From: Pictodentalium vernedei
Lineage: Eukaryota > Mollusca > Scaphopoda > Dentaliida > Dentaliidae
Assembly: GCA_031216915.1 (NCBI GenBank)
Contig: CM062297.1
Span: 543,452,971 to 543,516,970 of the forward strand
Length of the DNA stretch: 64,000 nucleotides
Direction: 5' to 3'
Position 1 is the first letter of the stretch. Every line of letters begins with the position of its first letter. Position numbers and translations under genes: made by a program. The notes beneath the pieces were generated by a model. That model was not told the origin of the DNA and made no database searches. It saw only the letters and a list, made by a program, of their open reading frames with translations. Of this stretch, positions 55,901 through 64,000 are shown piece after piece.

Positions 55901-56280
55901 TCATTGTAACTTTGTAGGATCACTCCAGATGATGCCCAGATGAGAATGTCCCCTTTTGGTTGCGATCATTCAACCATGATGGCTGCCCGAGCCCAAAGCC
56001 AATAAACCTTTAGCACAGTCTGCAGGTCATATTTATGAAGGGATTTCATTGTAACTTGGTAGTTTGACTTCATATAATGTCTAGATGAGAACGTCCCCTT
56101 TGGACACAATTGGGAAACTGACGGCTACAGGGGCCCGAAGCCCGAAAACCTTTAGCGCAGTCTACAGGCCATATTTATGAAGGGATTTCAATGTAACTTG
56201 ATAGGATGACTCGTTTTGGAATAATTTCACTGTAACTTGGTAACTTTCGTTGATATACGTTAACTGTGAGGACCACATAC
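52984..56280. repeat. repeat C, copy 4 (long array, about 20 units)
   Basis: It starts AGCTTAACTTGACAAAGTCA. Units of about 138-150 bp alternate between subtypes, for example GATGAGAACGTCCCCTTTTG with CCGAGCCC versus GATGATGACATCCCCTTTTG with ACAGGTGCCC. A three-unit higher-order pattern recurs from about 53700 to 56200. One SINE is inserted at 53432-53657. The end resembles that of copy 1 (GATGACTCGTTTTGGAATAA, then TTTCGTTGATATACGTTAAC). Confidence 0.85.
53432..53657 (+). mobile_element. second-family SINE with 14-bp target duplication
   Basis: TATGATGTCCAGAT occurs at 53418-53431 and 53658-53671, a perfect duplication of repeat C sequence. The 226-bp insert contains TTTACTGTGGTAAACCAGTT, AATGCTTGGGGTGAAAGTCC and CACGATTAGCCATGGTGCAT and ends in (CAAA)n. 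No clear Pol III head is recognised, so it may be 5' truncated. Relatives: 6190-6405 and about 21600-21765. Confidence 0.88.
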
Positions 56281-56329
56281 ATGAACTGTGAGGTCATATT
56301 AACCCACCTCTCAGCTCTTTTGTACAGTG

Positions 56330-57003
56330 TACACCTCATATTATTTTTATCAAAATCATAGCATACAAAGCTGTATAGTTTTTGGTGTAAATCTGATAAT
56401 TTGATCCTGAGATATTAACTCTTTATCCTTCAAATTGAGAATTCTTCCAATCCCTTTGGCATGAGAAAACTCAAAAAATATCAATCCAATTGTCATGTTA
56501 CTTTATATATATCTTCAGGTTACTGATGTGCCGCGCTGTATAGTTTTTGGTGTAAATCTGATAATTTGATCCTGAGATATTAACCCTTTATCCTTCAAAT
56601 GAAAATTCCTCCAAAAATTGGTCCTGAGATAATAACAGCTTTCTACTAGTTGCACGTATGGGTACACATCTGACAATTTAATCGGCCTATTTTATTTTTG
56701 TGTGATGCATTGTTGGTGTCTAGAGGAAGCTTCCTTTTGATTTTGGTTATGTCCCGAGAGACTTATCTACCCTTTTATGACACCGTCATGGGCATATGCC
56801 ATGCTTCGCCTTGCTCTTGTCTTGGCAGTGTTTTTATATCATTGTTGGCTGCCTGTACAGGCAGCCAGCAATAATTATGTAGAAACAGTATTAAGTCATC
56901 TGCAGCTGTGAACGTAAATATATAATCTGAGGACTTAAGGCCCCACAAAGTAGATATTCTGTTTCTCAGGCCATTTTTTGTAAAATTTCTTGCGGGTGGG
57001 CGC
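56330..57003. repeat. repeat F fragment and unique sequence
   Basis: Two partial 165-bp units (TATAGTTTTTGGTGTAAATC, ATCCTGAGATATTAACCCTT) lead to the F end GTATGGGTACACATCTGAC at about 56658. The remainder is unique except for the palindrome at 56841-56872. Confidence 0.65.
56841..56872. repeat. 32-bp near-perfect palindrome
   Basis: ATTGTTGGCTGCCTGT followed by ACAGGCAGCCAGCAAT, with a single mismatch between arms. Related in its core (GGCTGCCTGTACAGGCAGCC type) to the hairpins at 4552 and 29155. Confidence 0.7.
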
Positions 57004-57856
57004 TTTTTAGCTCACTTTGACAAAGTCAAGCTGAGCTAATCTAATCACTCTCTGTCTGTTGTCCGTCTGTTGTCCATCTACACCATGTTTTGGTCTTCTC
57101 CAAAACCACTGTGCCAGTTCAAGTGAAAGTTTGCGTGAGTGATGGTCATGAAATGCATTGCATTTTTGTTCAACTCAACATGCCCAGCCCCATAGGGAGA
57201 GGGTGGGAGAAAATGCTCCAAAATATTTTTCAAATCTTCTTCTCATGATCCAGTGGGTACAATGACTTGATATTTGTTATGGAGCTTCGTTTTGAGGTGT
57301 AGAATCAAGTTTGTTCAAATGAAGTTCATGAAGCAATATTTGGCTTAGTAATGGTAGGGATAAGATTTTTGGCCCCGCCCCAAATTTCTATTTTCTGAAC
57401 CGATGGTCCGATTTGAACCAAATTTCATATGTAGTATTATTGGGTCATAAGTACTTGAATTGTGCCAAGAAAAAAAAAAATAAAATAAAATTCCCGCATC
57501 CCCAGGAGCTAAAAAAGGAAATATTTTCAAACGCCCATATTTCCCAAACACACACAACAGAGAACTGTTATTTGGTATGAAGCATCCTTAGGACCAGTAG
57601 AATTGAATGGTAAAACAATTGCTAATCGGTTATGTTGGGGTGTTCTGTAGAGGGCATCGAAAAAATGCTCAGTCAGTAGATTTGCAAAAGTTTTAAAAAT
57701 CTTTTCTTGGGGGGGGGATCAGATACAAGTTTGTTAAAATGAAGTCCATTGGTTCATATTTGGGCTAAATACAGGAGCCCTAATTTTTAACTTGGGGCAT
57801 GATGAGGAATATTCTTTAAAAATCTTCTTCAAAACCACCAGTCAGAATCTATTAAC

Positions 57857-58110
57857 TCTTAACCCGCTGAGTATTTTCAAGATATTTTTCACCAGCTCAA
57901 GTCATGGCTGCTATCAAGCAACCATGACTAGATTTGGTGAAAAATTCATCTCCTTTTAACTTAGCAAATTAGTATTGAAAAAATCTGATAAATTTACTGG
58001 GGGAAATTTGATTAAATGTGCCCCAATTAAATGTGCCCCAATTATACTTATTTCAGTGGCAAGAGATTTCTTGTCCTTGGCAGAAATATCTTCCAGCAGC
58101 ATGCAAGGAG
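57857..58110. mobile_element. TTAA-flanked MITE (piggyBac-like)
   Basis: TTAA occurs on both sides (57853-57856 and 58111-58114), where uninterrupted repeat A (45760) reads CTTTTAATATTTGG. The 254-bp insert starts CTCTTAACCCGCTGAG and ends CATGCAAGGAG, giving short imperfect inverted ends (CTCYT). It has an internal CATGGCTGC...CATG hairpin and no ORF. TTAA duplication is the hallmark of piggyBac-type transposition. Confidence 0.78.
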
Positions 58111-58611
58111 TTAATGTTTGGTATGCATCATTGTTATGAGGGTCAGATTCAAGATTGTTCAAACCAAGTCCCTAGGTTAATATTTGGGCTTCCTATGGAA
58201 GCCCAAATTTTAACTTAGTTAAATATGGGGGATATTTTTAAAAAATCTTTTTCTTCATATCCAGTCAGAATGATTTCAGATTTGGTATACAACATTTGAA
58301 GGAGCGTCAGATTCAAGTTTGTTCAAATCGGGTCACTAGGTATATATTTCAATTAGAGTGCCTGGGTTAATATTTGGGCACCATATGGGAACCTGAAATA
58401 TAACTTTTCAGGTACAATATGATGGAATTTCTTCAAAAAGTTTTCTTCATATTCACCTGTCAGAATCCTTTCATATTTCGCTTACCACATCTGCAGGGGA
58501 GTCAGATTCAAGTTTGTTCAAATTGGTTCCCTGGGTTAATATTTGGGCTTCCTATGGTAGCCCAAATTTTAACTTGGTGCAATATGAGGAAATTTCTTTA
58601 AAAATCTTCTT

Positions 58612-58969
58612 GGGGGTACGGTGGCATTGCGGTAGCCGGTTCTCTTCGGATAACCGAAGTAAAGCAACGTTGAGCTCGGTTAGTCCTTGGATGGGTGACC
58701 ATCTGAGCGAACGGTTCTGACTCCCGTGTTGTATCCTTGGACAAGGCACTTCACACCGATTGTCCACATGGCGGCACGATGATGCTGTGTACTAATGGCG
58801 TACTGCACGTCGATGGTGCGGATGTCTTCAACCAATCTAACCCTGCCTGTGCTGCAGTACGGAGTTACGATGTTGAGGAGTTGGCAGCTGCTCGTCGTTG
58901 CTCAGTGGTTCTCTCCGGGTACTCCGGCTTCCTCCACCTGAAAAACTGTCGCCAACACGATGTGACCTT
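58612..58969 (+). mobile_element. SINE with 5S rRNA-derived head, 3' truncated
   Basis: The head has GTAGCCGGTTCTCTTCGGAT, ACCGAAGTAAAGCAACGTTG and TAGTCCTTGGATGGGTGACC, matching the 5S internal control region with some changes. The body matches 21872-22272 and 5445-5798 (GCGTACTGCACGTCGATGGT). It stops at GATGTGACCTTGA without the TAAA tail, and about 12 bases of the target unit are missing at the right junction. Confidence 0.88.
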
Positions 58970-59544
58970 GACAGTCAGAATGCTTTCATATTTGGTATAC
59001 AACATCTGTAGGTGGGTCAGATTCAAGTTTGTTCAAATCAGGTCTGTACGTTAATATTTGGACTCGCTATGGCTTAGTGCAATATGAAGAAATTTCTTTA
59101 AAAATTTTCTTCTTCAGATCCACCAGTCAGAATGCTTTCATATTTGGTATACAACATCTCTAGGGGGGTCAGATTCAACTTTGTTCAAATCAAGTGCCTG
59201 GGTTAATATATTGGGAGCTGGAATTGGCCATGTAGCTGAAGAATTAGAAATTTTATATTCAGTACCCTCTAGAGGTGTGTAACTAAGATTAATTCAGGTA
59301 GGTTTATCAATGGGCTTCAAAGGGGAGCTCCATATTTTACATTATGATCAGCTAAAGAAAAGGCATGATGCTAGGACTATTTTTATCACTCCTGAGGGGC
59401 TCAAGGATTGACAATGTATCCTATGGAGATGGATAGCTTAATGTTGACTCATTCTTTGACTCTGTTTATATCGTTTCTTTGACTCTGTTTATATCATGTT
59501 CTTTTCAGGGTGTGCGTGGGGCCTCTTGTTTATTTTTTTTTATT

Positions 59545-61040
59545 TTTAGCTCAGCTTTGGCGAAGCCAAATTTGAGCTTATGCCATGGCCAGTCGTTCGT
59601 CTGTCTGTCAACAATTCAATACGGCTTTGGCTAGAGGCCGTATTTATAAACCAATCTTTACGAAACTTCTTGGGTACCTTTGGTATCACCGTGGGACGAG
59701 AACGAGTGTTTTTGGGTGCAGTTCGAAATTCAAGATGGCCGATGGCAGCCATTTTGTACAAAATTAGGTGCAAGCAGATTTTTGCACAGAACTTCCATAT
59801 GAAAGCGCTGATTTGAAAATTTTTGTGTGTGAATGTTTAGTACTGTGGGATACATCACATATAATACGGGTTTTTTTCTCGTGCAGAAATTATGCAAATT
59901 AGATGAACTTTGATTTTTTCAGTGCTACTTGCTCACAGTAAGTACACATGTCAATACGGCTCGGGCTAGAGGCTGTATTTAACAACCGATCTTCACGAAA
60001 CTTCTTGGGTACCTCTGTTATCACCTTGGGACGAGAGCGACTGTTTCTGAGTGCGGTCCAAAATTCAAGATGGCTGCCAGTTGCCATTTTGTACTGAAAT
60101 TAGGTCTAATCAGTTTTTTGTACACAACTTCTATACGGCTCAGGCTAGAGGCCGTATTTATGAACCGAACTTTACGAAACTTCTTGGGTACCTTTGTTAT
60201 CACCTTGGGATGAGAACGAGTGTTTTGGGGTGTGGTCCGAAATTCAAGATGGCCACCAGCAGCCATTTTGTACCAAAATTAGTGCAATCAGTCTTTTGTA
60301 CAGAACTTCTGTATGAAAGTTCTGATTTGAATAAATTTTTGTATGAATGTTTAGTAAAATGGAATACATCACATACAGTACAGGTTTTTTTCTTGTGCAG
60401 AAATTATGCAAATTAGATGAATTTTGATTTATTTAGTGCTATTTCTACACTGTAAGTGCACATGTCAATACGGCTCGGGCTAGAGGCTGTATTTATGAAC
60501 CGATCTTCACGAAACTTCTTGGGTACCTTTGTTATCACCTTGGGATGAGAACAAGTGTTTCTGAGTGCGGTCCAAAATTCAAGATGGCTGCCAGTGGTCA
60601 TTTTGTATCAAAATTAGGTCCAATCCATTTTTTGTCACAACTTCTATACAGCTCGTATTTATGAACTGATCTTCACGAAACTTCTTGCGTACCTTTGTTT
60701 TCACCTTGGGACAGGAATGAGTGTGTTTTGGGGTGCCTTTGTTATCACTGTGCTATGAGAACAAATATTTTGGGGTTCAGTCAGAACCACTCTGGGACTC
60801 GGAAGATTTCTTTTCTAGTTTAGCATCTGACTGTCACCCACCTTTACAATACTTTACCTATACATTTGTTAGAGGCTACGGTCAGTATTATGTACAGACC
60901 GTTACAATACTTTATATGTACCTTTGTTATCAGGTCATTACCTAGATGTTTGTCATTGCTGTGTTACATACTTTACATGTACATGTCTTGACAAGTTGAG
61001 CTACAGTGTCATTGACACTTTAATTGTAATTATTTCAAGT
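59545..61040. mobile_element. repeat D, copy 2 (uninterrupted)
   Basis: It starts AGCTCAGCTTTGGCGAAGCC and ends GACAAGTTGAGCTACAGTGT then CATTGACACTTTAAT. Units of about 260-310 bp contain GGTACCTTTG(G/T)TATCACC and TTCAAGATGGC(T/C)G. It provides the empty site for repeat A inside copy 1. Confidence 0.8.
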
Positions 61041-61111
61041 TCATGTTCTTTGTTTGTTTTAGGCCTCATAATCTACAGAATAGCATTGGTTGTGGTGTAT
61101 TTTGTCCATTG

Positions 61112-61161
61112 AGTGCAAGAAGGCTTTGCAATGCTAAAGCATTGCAAAGCCTTATTGCACT
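61112..61161. repeat. 50-bp near-perfect palindrome
   Basis: Arms 61112-61135 and 61138-61161 pair over 24 bases with one mismatch around a 2-base centre (AA); the inner AAGGCTTTGCAATGCT arms (61120-61135 and 61138-61153) are perfect. It lies in otherwise unique sequence. It could form a cruciform in DNA or a hairpin in RNA; no function can be assigned. Confidence 0.75.
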
Positions 61162-61370
61162 GAAGGGACAAATTTATCAATTTTATTATATCAGACATAA
61201 ACCATTTAATTTTTATTTTTTTTAAGTTTGCATTGGTTATAAAAAGAGAGCATGCGGACACCAAAAGGACCATGCGGGAGGACCTGAGAAACAGATATTT
61301 AACGTTTTTAGGCATAAGGGTTAAACATTGTTTACCTACTACATTTTAGGAGTCGAATATTTACATTTTT

Positions 61371-62735
61371 ATGTGTACCCATACTATGTATGGTACACAT
61401 AATGCCGGCATCCGGGGTGACCATCCGTAGTTCGTCCATCCTTTGTCCGTCTGTCCGGCGTCTGTATCCATTTCTTTGGCAATCGATAACTTGAAAACTA
61501 TTGCTTGGATTGTCAAGTTACTTTATATTTGTGTTCAGGTTACTGATGTGCCGAGCTGTATAGTTTTTGGTGTAAATCGGATAATTTGATCCTGAGATAT
61601 TAACCCTTTATCCTTCAAATTGAAAATTCCTCCATTCCCTTTGGCATTCGATAACTTGAAAAATATTGCTTGGATTGTCAAGTTACTTTATATTTGTGTT
61701 CAGGTTACTGATGTACTGAGCTGTATAGTTTTTGGTATAAATCTGTTATTTTGATCCTGAGATATTAACCCTTTATCCTTCAAATTGAAAATTTCTCCAA
61801 TCCCTTTGGCATTCGATAACTTGAAAAATATTGCTTGGATTGTCAAGTTACTTTATAATTGTGTTCAGGTTACTGATGTGCTGAGCTGTATAGTTTTTGG
61901 TGTAAATCTGATGATTTGATACCGAGATATTAACCCTTTATCCTTCAAATTGAAAATTCCTCCAATCCCTTTGGCATTCGATAACTTGAAAAATATTGCT
62001 TGGATTGTCAAGTTACTTTATATTTGTGTTCAGGTTACTGATGTCCCGAGCTGTATAGTTTTTGGTGTAAATCGGATAATTTGATCCTGAGATATTAACC
62101 CTTTATCCTTCAAATTGAAAATTCCTCCAATCCCTTTGGCATTCGATAACTTGAAAAATATTGCTTGGATTGTCTAGTTACTTTATATTTGTGTTCAGGT
62201 TACTGATATGCCGAGCTGTATAGTTTTTGGTGTAAATCTGTTATTTTGATCCTGAGATATTAACCATTTATCCTTCAAATTGAAAATTCCTCCAATCCCT
62301 TTGGCATTCGATAACTTGAAAAATATTGCTTGGATTGTCTAGTTACTTTATATTTGTGTTCAGGTTACTGATGTGCCGAGCTGTATAGTTTTTGGTGTAA
62401 ATCTGATAATTTAATCCTGAGATATTAACCATTTATCCTTCAAATTGAAAATTCCTCCAATCCCTTTGGCATGAGATAACTCAAAAAAGATCAATCCGAT
62501 TGTCATGTTTCTTTATATATTTATTCTGGTTACTGATGTGCTGTGCTGTATAGTTTTTTATGTAAATCTGATAATTTGATCCGGAGATATTAACCCTTTA
62601 TCCATCAAATTAGACACTCCTCCAATCCATTTCTATATGTACCCATACCTTGTATGGTGTACATAATGTCAGCATCCGTGGTGGCCCTCCGTCATACAGC
62701 TTTCTACTAGTTGCGCGTATGGGTACACATCTGAC
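61371..62735. mobile_element. hairpin-bounded element with 165-bp tandem units (repeat F)
   Basis: It starts with the imperfect hairpin ATGTGTACCCATAC/GTATGGTACACAT (61371-61400) and closes with GTACCCATACCTTGTATGGT (about 62637) and GTATGGGTACACATCTGACG. Seven units of exactly 165 bp are marked by GATAACTTGAAAA-type anchors at 61485, 61650, 61815, 61980, 62145, 62310 and 62475. Non-coding. Confidence 0.8.
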
Positions 62736-62819
62736 GATTTCATTTATTATTTTTCTATTATAAGTTACGTAGTGGACTTACTGGAAGGGACAAAATCGAC
62801 AAATGTTTATACTGTACCA

Positions 62820-63360
62820 GAGCATTATCACAACGTCTCGATGGAAAAGAATTCCAGGATATTCAAACTTCCTTGAGAGTTCTTTCGAGGGCCATAGCAT
62901 TTTCCACGTATAACTCCGCCCTTTCAGTGGCAAATTTGGAGTTAGACGTGATGCTGCCCTGGCTTCATCCACAAGAGTGGATACTAAGGTGAAAAACTCT
63001 CTTCGAGTCGCTCCGGTTTCAGGAGAGCATCTCTTCGATGGTAAGCTTTTGCTAATCTATGATCAGATTACTAAGAAAGCTTCGGACTCTCTGCTCTTTA
63101 AGTCCGTTTCGAAAAAAACGGACTCAGCAGAGCGGGGTAAGTCAAGAACTTCTGGGGCAAGTACGTCCAGGGGAAGTTCCTATAGAGGCTCTAAGAAAGC
63201 CTGTACGTCTTACTCTAGAGACTGTCAGAGTAGCAACTCAGGTAGGGGTCGTAATGCTGGCCGAGACAACCGGTCAGACGCCCCAAGGTCGACTGGTCGA
63301 TGTGCGGGTCAGGGAGGACATAGTTTCTCCTCCCGCAAGCCTCGCAGGTCCAGGAGGTGA
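62820..63360 (+). pseudogene. gag C-terminal remnant, DIRS copy 4
   Basis: Matches the C-terminal quarter of gag (TKALSLRLQGKEFQDIQ region onward). Four bases are missing near 62945 (GGAGTTAGACG versus GGAGTTGGTTAGACG), shifting the frame; 62977-63360 is open and ends RKPRRSRR. It keeps the segment that is deleted in copy 2 (NRSDAPRSTGR). Confidence 0.82.
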
Positions 63361-64000
63361 TGGTCAAAACCTCTATTGCGCTCCAGTGGGTGGAAGGCTG
63401 TTGAGATTCTTAACCAATTGGTTGTCAATTACGGACGACCAAATGGGTTCAGGGGGTTATTTCGGAAGGTCTAAAACTGTCCTTCAGGGAAAAACCTCCG
63501 TTAACACGAAGTCCACGTTGGACTCAGCTTCCGTCAAACCTTCAGAAGAGAGATTCGCTTCTGTCAGAGGTGCAATCTCTTCTGGAGAAGAACGCAATAG
63601 AGGTCGTAGAAAACCAGGAGTCCATTCGATCGGTAAGAGCAAGCATTTGAGTGAACGATTACGCTGCGAGCATAGATCTCAAGGATGCGTACTTCCACGT
63701 CATGGTACATCCGGCATTCAGAAAGTACCTTCGCTTCCCTGGCTTAGGGGTCGTTTATGAGTTCCGTGCAATGTGCTTCGGTCTGAATCTAGCACCCTGG
63801 GCCATCACTGGAATAATGAACTCGGTAATGACTCATTTCCGAGCTCATTCGTCTGCGGTAACGTCGGCCTACTTGGACGATATTCTTAAGAGGTACGGCA
63901 ACAGATTAACACTTCAGAACGATGTTCGGAGTCTGCTTCAACTGCTCCAACGTCTCGGTTTCATAGAAAATGAAAAGAAGTCGGATCTAGTTCCGTCCAA
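63300..64000 (+). pseudogene. reverse transcriptase remnant, DIRS copy 4
   Basis: RT N-terminus with a one-base gain near 63450 that shifts the frame. A deletion of about 120 bp near 63627 removes the PKPDGSFRPVIDLSWIN block. From about 63700 the RT frame reads FRAMCFGLNLAPWA and SAYLDDIL and continues off the window. Non-functional. Confidence 0.85.

Larger units (their letters stand above)
57006..59531. mobile_element. repeat A, copy 4 (carries a MITE and a 5S-headed SINE)
   Basis: It starts after a T-run with AGCTCACTTTGACAAAGTCA and ends GTGGGGCCTCTTG. Internal units match copies 1 and 3. It is interrupted at 57857-58110 by a TTAA-flanked MITE and at 58612-58969 by a SINE. Confidence 0.8.
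62808..64000 (+). mobile_element. DIRS-like retrotransposon, copy 4 (internally deleted, cut by window end)
   Basis: It begins with TTTATACTGTACCA, the outermost bases of the left end of copies 2 and 3, directly fused at about 62820 to internal gag sequence (GCATTATCACAACGTC). The left repeat, leader and most of gag are gone. More divergent from copies 2 and 3 than they are from each other. The right part is outside the window. Confidence 0.85.

Overview
The window is eukaryotic: two exons with canonical GT/AG splice sites, very large non-coding intervals, tRNA- and 5S-headed SINEs, and four DIRS-type retrotransposon copies. The repeat style (AGCTCACCTG-type hairpin-start repeats, ACGG-rich ends next to about 150-165 bp tandem cores, dispersed GGTCACAGTGACC units) suggests a marine mollusc, most likely a bivalve. 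That assignment is inference from repeat style; the sequence does not prove it.

The only recognisable host gene is eRF3 (GSPT1-like, translation termination GTPase) on the + strand. Two consecutive coding exons are visible, 6531-6677 and 29462-29555, joined in compatible phase across a 22.8 kb intron. Its remaining exons were not found and probably lie outside the window or in repeat-rich gaps.

Almost everything else is mobile DNA. Four DIRS-like tyrosine-recombinase retrotransposons, all on the + strand, lie at 1-4553 (decayed, distinct subfamily, left end outside the window), 11918-18867 (copy 2, complete, 6950 bp), 34743-41866 (copy 3, complete, 7124 bp) and 62808-64000 (copy 4, internally deleted, cut by the window end). 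Copies 2 and 3 have inverted terminal repeats, a gag-like ORF, an RT-RNase H-methyltransferase-like ORF in the +1 frame, a tyrosine recombinase (YR) ORF, and an internal complementary region that is the reverse complement of the joined element ends. Copy 2 has intact gag and RT/RH but a frameshifted YR. Copy 3 has the reverse: an intact YR with broken gag and RT.

Region by region: 1-4553 DIRS copy 1; 4554-6530 short hairpin/MITE-like and SINE sequence; 6531-6677 eRF3 exon; 6678-29461 intron with nested minisatellite repeats, a pearl/Helitron-like element with 153 bp units, DIRS copy 2, SINEs and tandem families; 29462-29555 eRF3 exon; 29556-34742 mostly unique sequence plus a repeat A copy carrying a 1.0 kb insertion with an orphan minus-strand ORF; 34743-41866 DIRS copy 3; 41867-62735 arrays and nested dispersed repeats (C containing D containing A), an array of perfect oestrogen-response-element-like palindromes, SINEs with clear target duplications, a TTAA-flanked MITE and hairpin-bounded tandem elements; 62808-64000 DIRS copy 4.

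The DIRS proteins would work together: gag packages the RNA, RT/RNase H makes cDNA, the internal complementary region templates a circle, and the YR inserts it without target duplication. The local repeats preserve empty sites that let several insertions, including that of DIRS copy 2, be read to within a base or two. Repeat family letters (A-H) are local names used only in this annotation.
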